A stretch of DNA of 64,000 bases. Source: Flavobacterium cutihirudinis. Lineage in GTDB: Bacteria > Bacteroidota > Bacteroidia > Flavobacteriales > Flavobacteriaceae. The translations under genes were made by a program, and so were the position numbers. The stretch lies in contig NZ_QRDQ01000008.1 of the NCBI RefSeq assembly GCF_003385895.1, forward strand, positions 616,354 to 680,353. The letters run 5' to 3'. The first letter of the stretch is position 1; every line of letters starts with the position of its first letter. The notes under the pieces are model-generated. The model saw only the letters and a program-made list of their open reading frames with translations, was not told the DNA's origin and did not search any database. Positions 15,857-24,708 of the stretch are shown here, piece by piece.

Positions 15857-17479
15857 TTGTGGTTTTACTTTAAACATTTCAGAGTCAATTTCAAATGCTT
15901 TTGGATTTACTTTTGGTCCAGCAAAACTGATTCCGATCATCGCCAACATTGTAAAGAAGAAAGATAATCCCATACAAATGTGGAACGGAATTTCGAAAGC
16001 TCCTTTTCCGTTAGGATAAGCAGTATAAAGTAAAGTTTCGTTTCCGAATAAAGCAGGAGCATATTCGTTGAATAATACAGATAAAACAAATCCTAAAATT
16101 ACACCCACGATAGCTGCAGTTCCAGTTGTTCTTTTCCAGAACATACCAAGGAAGAACATAGCGAAAACTCCAGGGCTAATGAATCCAGTATATTTTTGGA
16201 TGTAAGTGAATCCACCAACTCCGCCAATTCCTAAAAGGTCATTCCAAGTAAATAACACAGCTAAAAGCATTGCAGCAAAAACGGCAATTCTACCAATGTT
16301 TACTTGTTGTTTTTCACCCGCGTCTTTTTGGATGTATTTTTTATGAACGTCTAATGTATAAATAGTCGAGATACTGTTTACTTTTCCAGCTAATGACGCT
16401 ACAATTGCAGCAGTTAAAGCGGCAACAGAAAGCCCTTTTAAACCTGTTGGCAAGAAAGTCAATACAGCTGAGTAAGCTCCGTCTTTTCCTCCAACTAATT
16501 GAGGTAAATGTCCGTTTTGATATAAAACGTAAGCAGCAATACCTGGCAACATTACGATTAACGGCATTAATAATTTTAACATACCAGCAAATAAAATACC
16601 TGTACGAGCAGTTTGTAAATCAGCACCTAAAGCTCTTTGTGTAATGTATTGGTTACATCCCCAATAGTTTAAGTTGATGATCCAGATACCAGCAAGGTAA
16701 GACATCAAACCTGGGAAAGTTAAATATTTGTCGATATCAAGTTGAGATGAATTTGCAGTTGGTCTTGGGATAATCATTTTGAAATGCTCAGGAGCTTCTC
16801 TCATTAAAACTTTGAAACCTTCGATGGCATTTTGACCTACTCCAAAATATTGACCAACAGTTGTCAAAGCAATATATGAAGTTACTAAACCTCCAATAAT
16901 TAGAACCGCAACCTGAATAACGTCTGTATAAGCAACAACTTTCATACCTCCTAAAGAGATGAACAATGCAAAAACAGCTAATCCAATCATGATTACGTGA
17001 AGATATTCTCCACCAGCTAAACCATTAATTGCAACAGCTCCTAAATATAAGATAGAAGTAAGGTTTACAAAAACATATAAAAACAACCAGAAAACCGCCA
17101 TAATCAAGGCAGTCGATTCGTTGTAACGTGTTTTTAAGAATTGAGGCATGGTGTAAATCTTATTCTTAAGATATACAGGAATAAACCAAACTGCTACAAT
17201 AATAAGTGCAACAGCGGCAAGCCATTCGTAAGCAGCAACAGCGATTCCTAAAAAGAAACCTTCACCACTCATTCCGATGAACTGTTCAGCAGAAATGTTT
17301 GAAGCAATTAATGAAGCTCCAATTGCCCACCAGGTTAAGTTTCCTTCAGCAAGGAAATAAGCTTTAGCATCATGTTCGTCTTGTTTACGTTTGCGGTAAA
17401 CACTGTAACCGTAGGCAGAAACTACGATGAAATAAATAATAAAAACCGCATAATCTGCGAAAGCGAGGTTCTGGTTCAT
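15794..17479 (-). CDS. Sodium/sugar symporter (SSS family, vSGLT-like)
   Basis: A 561-aa inner-membrane transporter with about 14 hydrophobic segments. It closely resembles the Vibrio parahaemolyticus sodium/galactose symporter, with shared stretches such as SNISAEQFIGMSGEGF, NLNYWGCNQYITQRALGAD and AGKVNSISTIYTLD. It would carry a hexose or L-arabinose, which shares the galactose ring configuration, with Na+. It follows galT, but a terminator-like hairpin (17728-17761) and its own promoter region intervene. That region contains a palindrome (17685-17703) matching the putative AraR sites near araB and susC. The symporter is therefore probably induced with arabinose genes. No other arabinose transporter is visible in the window. 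Confidence 0.92.
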   Translation of the reverse strand: MNQNLAFADYAVFIIYFIVVSAYGYSVYRKRKQDEHDAKAYFLAEGNLTWWAIGASLIASNISAEQFIGMSGEGFFLGIAVAAYEWLAAVALIIVAVWFIPVYLKNKIYTMPQFLKTRYNESTALIMAVFWLFLYVFVNLTSILYLGAVAINGLAGGEYLHVIMIGLAVFALFISLGGMKVVAYTDVIQVAVLIIGGLVTSYIALTTVGQYFGVGQNAIEGFKVLMREAPEHFKMIIPRPTANSSQLDIDKYLTFPGLMSYLAGIWIINLNYWGCNQYITQRALGADLQTARTGILFAGMLKLLMPLIVMLPGIAAYVLYQNGHLPQLVGGKDGAYSAVLTFLPTGLKGLSVAALTAAIVASLAGKVNSISTIYTLDVHKKYIQKDAGEKQQVNIGRIAVFAAMLLAVLFTWNDLLGIGGVGGFTYIQKYTGFISPGVFAMFFLGMFWKRTTGTAAIVGVILGFVLSVLFNEYAPALFGNETLLYTAYPNGKGAFEIPFHICMGLSFFFTMLAMIGISFAGPKVNPKAFEIDSEMFKVKPQTTVLIVITLLVIVALYVKFW

Positions 17480-17647
17480 TGTTAGTAGTATTTTAAAAAA
17501 TTAGTATAGGTGATTGTTTGTAAAGCGGTTTTAGAAATTCTTTTTTTAATTAAAATCTAAAAACCTGTATTTTGTTGTTTTATCTTGTTAAAAATATGAT
17601 ATCCGTTTTTATTTTGTTATTTTTTTGTCAAAAATAATAACGAAAGC

Positions 17648-17655
17648 CAAAAGTA
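17648..17655 (-). promoter_or_regulatory. -7 promoter element of the symporter gene
   Basis: On the minus strand this reads TACTTTTG, fitting TAnnTTTG. It lies about 169 bp upstream of the symporter ATG and about 30 bp downstream of the putative AraR site. A TGTG at 17 bp spacing is a weak -33 candidate. Confidence 0.5.
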
Positions 17656-17684
17656 TAATAAAATTCCATATTCACACTATTTGT

Positions 17685-17703
17685 AAATGTGTTTTTTACA
17701 TTT
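17685..17703. promoter_or_regulatory. Putative AraR operator upstream of the symporter
   Basis: AAATGT-GTTTTTT-ACATTT has the same 6-7-6 architecture as the sites at 22523, 26325, 26611, 26676, 26775 and 41249. Its arms are a perfect inverted repeat. It places the symporter in the arabinose regulon. Confidence 0.65.
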
Positions 17704-17727
17704 ATAAAGACGTAATTATGTTAAATT

Positions 17728-17761
17728 TTATAAAAGCATGTGGTTTTAGATGCTTTTATAA
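17728..17761 (-). terminator. Terminator-like hairpin overlapping the galT stop codon
   Basis: TTATAAAAGCAT (17728-17739) and ATGCTTTTATAA (17750-17761) form a 12-bp stem with a 10-nt loop. The galT stop (17746-17748) is in the loop. It probably ends the galMKT transcript. The following T-run is weak. Confidence 0.55.
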
Positions 17762-18795
17762 TGTACTTCTGATTGTTGTCTTAAAATTTCGGCACTTTTT
17801 TCCGGTGTAATATCACGTTGCGATTCTCCTAACATTTCGTAACCAACCATAAATTTCTTAACCGTTGCCGATCTTAATAAAGGTGGGTAAAAATGCATAT
17901 GGAAATGCCATTCAGGATGCTCTAAACCATCTGTAGGCGCTTGGTGAATTCCAGAAGAATACGGGAAAGAAGTGTTGAATAAATTGTCATACTTCGTTGT
18001 AAGCTGTTTTAGAATTTTAGCAAAAGCAGTTGCTTCCTCAGCTGTAAAATCGGTGATTTTGCCAAAAGCTCTTTTACTTAAAATCATCGTTTCATAAGGC
18101 CAGATTGCCCAAAAAGGAACTAAAGCCACAAAATGATCGTTCTCGATTACGATACGTTCTCCCGATTTTAATTCTGCCTGAAGATAATCTTCAAGAAGCG
18201 TTCTGTTGTTTTTATCGAAATATGCTTTTAAGCTATTTTGTGTTTTTTCAACCTGAGTTGGCAAAGATGATTGTGCCCAAATTTGTCCGTGCGGATGCGG
18301 ATTGCTGCAACCCATCACGCTTCCTTTATTTTCGAAAATCTGAACGTGGTTGATGTATTTTATGCTTCCTAAATCGGTATATTCTTTTTGCCAGGTTTTA
18401 ATAATGTTTTCAATTCCATCAATTTCCATTTCCGGCAAAGTCAAATCATGTCTTGGCGAAAAACAAACTACTCTAGAAATTCCTTGTTCCGGTTTTGCTT
18501 TAAAGAAAGTATGTTTAATATCTTCTTCAAAAATAATTTCGTCCTGTTTCATGGCTGCAAAATCATTTTCAAAAACAAAACTGCTTTCATATTTCGGATT
18601 GTTCATTCCGTTGGCACGAACATTTCCCGGACATAAATAGCAAGTTGGATCGTATTTTGGCAGAGCTTCTGTAGCGATTGTTTCATTTTGTCCTTGCCAA
18701 GGACGTTTTGCACGATGAGGTGAAACTAAGACCCATTCGTTTAATAAAGGATTAAAACGTCTGTGCGGATCTTCGTTAATGTCAAAATTTTTCAT
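17746..18795 (-). CDS. galT: UDP-glucose--hexose-1-phosphate uridylyltransferase
   Basis: A 349-aa GalT, second enzymatic step of the Leloir pathway: galactose 1-phosphate plus UDP-glucose gives glucose 1-phosphate plus UDP-galactose. The active-site motif HPHGQ is at residues 167-171, with His169 as the expected uridylylated nucleophile. CYLC at 52-55 matches the zinc-binding pair. Length is normal. The gene lies 17 bp downstream of galK, in the order galM-galK-galT. A UDP-galactose 4-epimerase gene (galE) is not in this window. Confidence 0.95.
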   Translation of the reverse strand: MKNFDINEDPHRRFNPLLNEWVLVSPHRAKRPWQGQNETIATEALPKYDPTCYLCPGNVRANGMNNPKYESSFVFENDFAAMKQDEIIFEEDIKHTFFKAKPEQGISRVVCFSPRHDLTLPEMEIDGIENIIKTWQKEYTDLGSIKYINHVQIFENKGSVMGCSNPHPHGQIWAQSSLPTQVEKTQNSLKAYFDKNNRTLLEDYLQAELKSGERIVIENDHFVALVPFWAIWPYETMILSKRAFGKITDFTAEEATAFAKILKQLTTKYDNLFNTSFPYSSGIHQAPTDGLEHPEWHFHMHFYPPLLRSATVKKFMVGYEMLGESQRDITPEKSAEILRQQSEVHYKSI

Positions 18796-18812
18796 TGTAA
18801 TGTGTTGTGGTA

Positions 18813-19973
18813 TTAAAGTAGTTGTGTTCCATTAGAGATTTTTACATCATAGAATTTTAATTCAATTCCAAATGTATCTAAATAAAGATTTGAAAACTTA
18901 CTTTTTACCTCATTTTCATGTCCTTTTTTAATTAAATTTATGGTACAGCCTCCAAAACCGCCACCCATAAGGCGCGAACCAATAATGGCATCATCCGCTT
19001 TTGCAGTATCTACAAGCATATCAAGTTCTTCACAACTCACCGCATATTCCTGAGATAATCCGTAATGTGTTTCAAAAAGCAATTGTCCTAAAAGTTCTAT
19101 GTTTCCTTTGTCAAGAGCTTCACAAGCTTTGATTACGCGGTTGATTTCTTTTACTACAAAATGTACTCTTTTAAAAACAGTTGGATCAAATTTATCCTGA
19201 ATGCTCAAAAGCTGTTCTTCTTTGCAGTCTCTAAACGTTTTTATTTCAGGGAAATGATTTTTTATAATTGCCAAACCTTGCTCACACTCAATTCTTCTTG
19301 TATTATATTCTGAAGTGAAAAGCGAATGTTTCACGTTGCTGTCCATTAAAATCAAAGAATAATCTTTGAAATCGGCATTGTGATATTCAAATTCCAAAGT
19401 GTTGCAATCTAATTTAATTACTTTGTTGTCAAGACCGTGAACACTTGAAAACTGATCCATAATTCCGCAGTTGATTCCAACCCAGTGTTCAGCTTTTTGT
19501 CCTAATAATGCTATATCTTTCTTTTCAATTTTTAAGTCGAAAAGTGCTGCTATTCCGAAAATCATTCCGCATTCTAAAGCAGCTGAAGAAGATAATCCAG
19601 ATCCAACCGGAATGTTACTGCTGAAAACACAGTTGAAACCTTCAAAAGCAAAACCATTGTCCTGAAGTTGTTTGATTACACCACGAATGTAATTGGTCCA
19701 AACGGCATCATTCAATTCAACTTTTTGAGTCAAATCGATTTCAAATTCTTCATTTAAATCGATGGCGATTACTTTAGATTTTTTAGTATTGTTTTTTTCA
19801 AAAGCAAAACAAATTACTTTGTCAATTGCAGCTGGCAAAACGTAACCGTCATTATAATCAATGTGTTCTCCAATGATGTTGATTCTTCCCGGAGAAAGAA
19901 CGATTTTTTGAGGAACAGACCCGAAGGACTTTTCAAAAAATGCTGTGGTGTTCTGAATTAAAATCTCGTTCAT
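18813..19973 (-). CDS. galK: Galactokinase
   Basis: A 386-aa GHMP-family kinase that phosphorylates alpha-D-galactose at C1 with ATP. The galactokinase signature (GRINIIGEHIDYNDG, about residues 29-43), the phosphate-binding loop GSGLSSSAAL and the C-terminal GGGFGGCTI are all present. It lies between galM (46 bp upstream) and galT (17 bp downstream), consistent with one operon. It is cytoplasmic. Confidence 0.95.
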   Translation of the reverse strand: MNEILIQNTTAFFEKSFGSVPQKIVLSPGRINIIGEHIDYNDGYVLPAAIDKVICFAFEKNNTKKSKVIAIDLNEEFEIDLTQKVELNDAVWTNYIRGVIKQLQDNGFAFEGFNCVFSSNIPVGSGLSSSAALECGMIFGIAALFDLKIEKKDIALLGQKAEHWVGINCGIMDQFSSVHGLDNKVIKLDCNTLEFEYHNADFKDYSLILMDSNVKHSLFTSEYNTRRIECEQGLAIIKNHFPEIKTFRDCKEEQLLSIQDKFDPTVFKRVHFVVKEINRVIKACEALDKGNIELLGQLLFETHYGLSQEYAVSCEELDMLVDTAKADDAIIGSRLMGGGFGGCTINLIKKGHENEVKSKFSNLYLDTFGIELKFYDVKISNGTQLL

Positions 19974-20019
19974 TATGTAGTAATTGTAATAGTATTTTCT
20001 TGTAATTTATTGATTAATA

Positions 20020-21072
20020 TTAAATTACATTTTCGAATTTATAAACTGTTTTTTGGTGGTATTCTTCTCCTTTTTTCAAAATTGAATTTGGAAAATGTTT
20101 CTGATTTGGTGCATCAGGAAAATTTTGTGTTTCAAAACAGATACCGCTTGCTGCATGATAATCTGCATTTTCTTTTCCTTTCAAAGTATCAAAACAGTTT
20201 CCGCCTACATATATATGTACGCTTGGCTGATCCGTGTAAACGCTCATTTTTAATTTCGTTTTCGGACTGTATAATGTTGCCACAACATCATTTGAAGGTT
20301 CAATTACAAATGAATTATCGATAGATGCCGGACAGTTTTTCGCCGTTCTGAAATCAAAATCATGACCAGAAACTGCTGTAAATTTTCCGGTTGGAATATT
20401 ATCTGAATCGGTTTCTAAGAATTTATCCGAAGCAATTGTCATTTCCTGATCTAAAACAGTCGAATCGTGACCATTTAAGTTGAAATAACTATGATGTGTT
20501 AAATTGATAATTGTGTCTTCGGTAGTTGTTGCCTTGTATTCAAGCTGTAATTCGTTTGCTTCTGTCAAAGTATATTTTAAATCTACCTGCAACGCTCCCG
20601 GATAATTTTGATCTAAATCTTCACTTAATAAACTAAAAGTAATCGAAGGATTTTCATCAGATGTTAAATCGGTCACATTCCACGCTTTTTTCCCAAAACC
20701 ATTATTTCCACCGTGCAAAGCATTTCCGTTATTATTTCCAGCCAATTGAAATGTTTTTCCATTTAAAGTAAAAACACCTTTATTGATTCTTCCTGCATAA
20801 CGCCCTACAGTAGTTCCAAAATATGGTGCGCTTGGTAAGTTATAAGATTCTAAATAGCTTTTTAAGTTATCAAAACCCAACACAACATCAACCAATTTTC
20901 CGTCTACAGGAATTTGCAGTGACGTTACAGTTGCACCATAATTAATCAGTTGAACTTTCATTCCGTTTTTATTGGACAATTCAAAAGAGAGAATTTCTTG
21001 GTTATCAAGGGTTAAACCAAAGGATTTACAATTAGATTTCTCTTGAAAATGCGATATATGTTTAATTTCCAT
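20020..21072 (-). CDS. galM: Aldose 1-epimerase (cytoplasmic mutarotase)
   Basis: A 350-aa galactose mutarotase. Family motifs are visible: GRYAGRI, NGNALHGGNNGFG, the catalytic-His region LTHHSYFNLNGH, and the catalytic Glu in GICFETQNFPDAPNQ. A 13-residue in-frame extension upstream would overlap the -7 box at 21097-21104. The ATG at 21072 (MEIKHI) is therefore the better start, and it gives a protein without a signal peptide. It is the first gene of the galMKT operon and divergent from the GntR regulator. A second, lipoprotein-type mutarotase is encoded at 45.4 kb. Confidence 0.92.
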   Translation of the reverse strand: MEIKHISHFQEKSNCKSFGLTLDNQEILSFELSNKNGMKVQLINYGATVTSLQIPVDGKLVDVVLGFDNLKSYLESYNLPSAPYFGTTVGRYAGRINKGVFTLNGKTFQLAGNNNGNALHGGNNGFGKKAWNVTDLTSDENPSITFSLLSEDLDQNYPGALQVDLKYTLTEANELQLEYKATTTEDTIINLTHHSYFNLNGHDSTVLDQEMTIASDKFLETDSDNIPTGKFTAVSGHDFDFRTAKNCPASIDNSFVIEPSNDVVATLYSPKTKLKMSVYTDQPSVHIYVGGNCFDTLKGKENADYHAASGICFETQNFPDAPNQKHFPNSILKKGEEYHQKTVYKFENVI

Positions 21073-21096
21073 ACTATTTTTAGCAAAAGTGAAATT

Positions 21097-21104
21097 CAAA
21101 AATA
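21097..21104 (-). promoter_or_regulatory. -7 promoter element of galMKT
   Basis: On the minus strand this reads TATTTTTG, a match to TAnnTTTG. It lies 25 bp upstream of the preferred galM ATG and 23 bp downstream of the direct-repeat operator at 21127-21142. Confidence 0.55.
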
Positions 21105-21126
21105 GAAACATTTTACAAGTTTACAT

Positions 21127-21142
21127 ACCAGTACCTACCAGT
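21127..21142. promoter_or_regulatory. Direct-repeat operator candidate between galM and the GntR regulator
   Basis: ACCAGT occurs at 21127-21132 and again at 21137-21142, exactly 10 bp apart and so on the same face of the helix. It sits in the 102-bp divergent promoter, a natural place for the GntR protein to control itself and galMKT. Confidence 0.5.
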
Positions 21143-21174
21143 TTTTTGTATATTGCACCAAAATTTCGATTTAT

Positions 21175-22173
21175 ATGAATATTATTTCCATTCAAGATAA
21201 TATTGGTCTTCCAAAATATAAGCAGATAATTCTTTCAATTGAAAAAGCAATTGATGAGGAAAAATTGGTAAAAGGAGATCGACTTCCATCTGTAAATAAA
21301 GTTTGTTTGGCTTTTTCATTGTCACGCGATACTGTTTTACTCGGTTATGATGAATTGAAAAAAAGAGGAATTATTTATGCCATTCCCGGCAAAGGTTATT
21401 ATGTAAAAAGTGTTGAAACTACTATAAAACAGAAGATTTTTTTACTTTTTGACGAATTAAATATTTTTAAAGAAGATATCTATAATTCGTTTTTGAAGAA
21501 TATTGGAAAAAATGTTCAGGTTGATATTTTCTTTCATCATTTTAATATTCAGGTTTTTCAAAAACTAATAAATGACAGCAATGGCAATTACACAAAATAT
21601 ATTATTATGCCGACAAATTTGCTTGATACAGCTTCCCTGATAAAAACCCTACCAGTAAATGAAGTTATCATATTAGACCAGACCAATCCCGATTTAAAAG
21701 CATATCCGGCGATTTATCAAAACCATGAAAAAGATATTTTTGAAGGTTTGTATAATGCCAAAACACGATTGAACAAGTACAAAAAACTGATCTTAATTTT
21801 CCCCGGATTCAGAGAACCGCTGGGTATGAAAACAGGTTTTGAGACCTTTTGTTCGCAGTATAATTTTGAATATGAAATTATAAGTGAGTTTAAAGACCGA
21901 AAAATTACAGAAGGCGATTTGTACATTACGCCAACGGATCGTGAGTTGGTTCACCTTATAGAAAGCGCTCGAAATCAAAACTTGAAATTAGGAAGCGATT
22001 TCGGAATTATCTCTTACAATGAAACGCCTCTCAAAAAAATTGTTGCTAACGGAATTACCACAATCTCAACACATTTTGAAACGATGGGAAAAATCCTGGC
22101 CGAAATGGTTTTGAAAGGAAAGAAAGAACAAATCGAAAATAAGTCTTCTTTGATTATGCGTAATTCTTTGTAA
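21175..22173 (+). CDS. GntR-family regulator with sugar-binding-like C-terminal domain
   Basis: A 332-aa regulator. Residues about 8-78 are a GntR winged helix-turn-helix: LPKYKQIILSIEKAI, then GDRLPSVNKVCLAFSLSRDT and GKGYYVKS. The C-terminal about 240 residues resemble a periplasmic-binding-protein/LacI-type sensor domain rather than the common FadR, HutC or MocR types. It is divergent from galMKT, so it is likely the local galactose regulator acting through the direct repeat at 21127-21142. The effector is unknown. Confidence 0.88.
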   Translation: MNIISIQDNIGLPKYKQIILSIEKAIDEEKLVKGDRLPSVNKVCLAFSLSRDTVLLGYDELKKRGIIYAIPGKGYYVKSVETTIKQKIFLLFDELNIFKEDIYNSFLKNIGKNVQVDIFFHHFNIQVFQKLINDSNGNYTKYIIMPTNLLDTASLIKTLPVNEVIILDQTNPDLKAYPAIYQNHEKDIFEGLYNAKTRLNKYKKLILIFPGFREPLGMKTGFETFCSQYNFEYEIISEFKDRKITEGDLYITPTDRELVHLIESARNQNLKLGSDFGIISYNETPLKKIVANGITTISTHFETMGKILAEMVLKGKKEQIENKSSLIMRNSL

Positions 22174-22202
22174 TTTTTTGTGATTGTTGTGTGCTATGTT
22201 TT

Positions 22203-22360
22203 AAAACACATAGAGACATAGCCTTTATTGCTTTAAAAAAGGCGTTTCACTAGTATAAATAAACATAGAAATGCGTTTTGACTATGTGTAAAGAAACTTG
22301 TTTCTTTTTTTTATTCTTTTAAAATCAGAAAGAAAAAAATCTATGTTTCTATGTGTTTAG
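22203..22360. repeat. Palindromic intergenic element (in gap 22174-22647)
   Basis: AAACACATAGAGACATAG (22204-22221) is repeated inverted at about 22341-22358 with one mismatch. Between them, ACATAGAA and CTATGTGT are a second inverted pair, and AAGAAACTTGTTTCTT forms a small hairpin. It looks like a MITE/REP-type repeat and contains no ORF. The rest of the 474-bp gap holds only the transketolase promoter and operator (22489-22541) and AT-rich leader. Confidence 0.6.
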
Positions 22361-22488
22361 TTTTTTGTGAAATACATTCAAAAACATTCACACCAATTTT
22401 TCTTCTTCAGTTATTTATATCACAAGCAATGCTCTTTTTGTTTGGTAAATCTGTAATTTTTTAATTAAAAAAATAAGGAAACAATTTT

Positions 22489-22521
22489 TTTGTTTTTATG
22501 GAATTATTTTACATACATTTG
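22489..22521 (+). promoter_or_regulatory. Promoter of the transketolase-transaldolase operon
   Basis: TTTG at 22489-22492, then 21 bp, then TACATTTG at 22514-22521. This is a full Bacteroidetes -33/-7 promoter. The AraR-type palindrome begins 2 bp downstream and covers the expected transcription start. Confidence 0.7.
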
Positions 22522-22522
22522 T

Positions 22523-22541
22523 AAATGTAAATTTTACACTT
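22523..22541. promoter_or_regulatory. Putative AraR operator at the transketolase promoter
   Basis: AAATGT-AAATTTT-ACACTT shares the 6-7-6 palindrome. Its location directly after the -7 box suits repression by AraR and links pentose-phosphate enzymes to arabinose availability. Confidence 0.7.
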
Positions 22542-22647
22542 ATTATTTGTTGTGATTTATCAGAAGCATTTCTGTCTGATATTCAATGAAAATGACTAAA
22601 AAACCACAATTAACCAAACTCAATACCTTTCAAATTATCATTTAAAA

Positions 22648-24702
22648 ATGAACAGGAAAATAGATCAATTAGCCGCTGATAATATCAGAGCTTTAGCCAT
22701 TTCGATGGTTGAGAAAGCAAAATCAGGCCATCCGGGAGGAGCGATGGGCGGTGCAGATTTCATGCATATTTTATATACCGAATATTTAAAATACGATCCA
22801 AGCGATATGCATTGGATTTTTAGAGACCGCTTTTTTATGGACGCCGGACACCTTTCGGCTTTAATGTATGCACAATATCATTTGCTGGGAAATTTCGAAA
22901 AATCAGATTTGGAGAATTTCAGACAGTGGGGTTCCGTTACTCCGGGACACCCTGAAATTGATGTAAAAAGAGGAATCGAAAATACTTCCGGACCATTAGG
23001 ACAAGGACACGCAATGGGAGTTGGAGCAGCAATCGCAGCCAAATTTTTATCGGCTCGATTTGATAATTTATTTGATCATAAAATCTACGGATTCATTACT
23101 GACGGAGGAGTTCAGGAAGAAATTTCGCAAGGAGCGGGACGTATTGCCGGACATCTTGGACTGAATAATTTTATAATGTTTTACGATTCAAATGACGTTC
23201 AGTTATCATCAATGACCGATGAGGTTACTAATGAAGATACTGCAATGAAATACGAATCATGGGGATGGAAAGTCATTACAATTAATGGACATAACCATGA
23301 TGAAATACGTTCTGCACTTAATGCTGCAAATGCAGAAACTGAAAAGCCAACCTTGATTATTGGAAGAACAATAATGGGAAAAGGCTGTGTAACTGCTGAT
23401 GGAACAATGTATGAAGGGCAATGTGAACTTCATGGAAAACCAATTAGCGGTACAAAAGCAAATTTTGAAAAAACACTTTTAAATCTTGGCGCAAATCCAG
23501 AAGATTCTTTTGCAGTTTATAAGGATGTAGCCGATTTCTATAAAAATGTTTTAGCGGATAAAACTGCAAAAGCAGCAGAAAGAAAAGCTAAATTTTCAGT
23601 TTGGGAAAACAACAATCCAGAATTGGCTCAAAAAATTAAAAGTTTTTTCAAAGGCGATTTGCCAAATTTAGATTTTGGATCAATTGCTCAAAAACCAAAT
23701 GCAGCAACACGTGACGCTTCGGCGGCAGTTTTAGGATATCTGGCTGAAAATGTGGAAAACATGATTGTTTCGTCTGCCGATTTATCAAACAGTGACAAAA
23801 CAGATGGATTTTTGAAAAAGTCTTCTGTTTTGAAAAGAGACGATTTCAGCGGAGGATTTTTGCAAGCCGGTGTTGCCGAATTAACAATGGCTGCAATTGC
23901 AAACGGAATCGCACTTCACGGCGGCGTTATTCCGGTTGTGGCTACATTTTTTGTTTTTTCAGATTATATGAAACCGGCCATTCGCTTGTCTGCCATTCAG
24001 GAACTTCCGGTAAAATATGTTTGGACTCACGATTCTTTCCGCGTAGGCGAAGACGGACCAACACATCAACCAATTGAGCAGGAAGCACAAATTAGATTAT
24101 TAGAAAAAATCAAAAATCATTCTGGCGAGCAAAGTTTTGTTGCCTTGCGACCAGCAGATGCCATTGAAACTTCAGTAGCCTGGAAAATGGCACTTGAAAA
24201 TAAGAAAACACCAACAGGACTTATTCTTTCCAGACAAGATATCGCAGATCTTCCGGTAAACGGAAATTCAAGATTTGAAGATGCTTTACAATCAGAAAAA
24301 GGAGGTTATTTAGTAAAATCAGTATCAAATCCGGATATTACTTTAATCGCAAACGGTTCTGAAGTTGCAACACTTATTGAAGCTGCAGAAGAATTAGAAC
24401 AAGTCGTTAAAATAAAAATAAATGTCGCTTCAATTATTTCTGAAGGACTTTTCAGATTGCAGTCTAAACAATATCAGGAAAGTGTAATTCCGAAAGACGG
24501 ATTCGTTTTTGGACTTACTGCCGGACTTCCGGTAAACTTGGAAAATCTAGCTGGAAGAAAAGGTAAAGTGTTTGGTTTGGAGCATTTTGGATATTCAGCT
24601 CCAGCTTCAATTTTAGATCAAAAATTCGGGTTTACTTGTAAAAATGCATGCGAACAAATCATTAAATATTTAGAAGAAAACAATTTTAACATAGCAAAAT
24701 AA
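22648..24702 (+). CDS. tkt: Transketolase
   Basis: A 684-aa full-length thiamine-diphosphate transketolase, moving two-carbon units between ketoses and aldoses in the pentose phosphate pathway. Visible are the N-terminal SGHPGGAMGGADF, the GQGHAMGVGAA segment, a diphosphate-binding segment (TDGGVQEE, slightly different from the usual GDGELQEG) and the pyrimidine-binding region TFFVFSDYMKPAIRL with THDSFRVGEDGPTHQPIEQ. It is followed 6 bp later by transaldolase. Both sit behind an AraR-type operator, so this copy is probably induced for arabinose catabolism. A constitutive second copy may exist elsewhere. Confidence 0.95.
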   Translation: MNRKIDQLAADNIRALAISMVEKAKSGHPGGAMGGADFMHILYTEYLKYDPSDMHWIFRDRFFMDAGHLSALMYAQYHLLGNFEKSDLENFRQWGSVTPGHPEIDVKRGIENTSGPLGQGHAMGVGAAIAAKFLSARFDNLFDHKIYGFITDGGVQEEISQGAGRIAGHLGLNNFIMFYDSNDVQLSSMTDEVTNEDTAMKYESWGWKVITINGHNHDEIRSALNAANAETEKPTLIIGRTIMGKGCVTADGTMYEGQCELHGKPISGTKANFEKTLLNLGANPEDSFAVYKDVADFYKNVLADKTAKAAERKAKFSVWENNNPELAQKIKSFFKGDLPNLDFGSIAQKPNAATRDASAAVLGYLAENVENMIVSSADLSNSDKTDGFLKKSSVLKRDDFSGGFLQAGVAELTMAAIANGIALHGGVIPVVATFFVFSDYMKPAIRLSAIQELPVKYVWTHDSFRVGEDGPTHQPIEQEAQIRLLEKIKNHSGEQSFVALRPADAIETSVAWKMALENKKTPTGLILSRQDIADLPVNGNSRFEDALQSEKGGYLVKSVSNPDITLIANGSEVATLIEAAEELEQVVKIKINVASIISEGLFRLQSKQYQESVIPKDGFVFGLTAGLPVNLENLAGRKGKVFGLEHFGYSAPASILDQKFGFTCKNACEQIIKYLEENNFNIAK

Positions 24703-24708
24703 AAGAAG

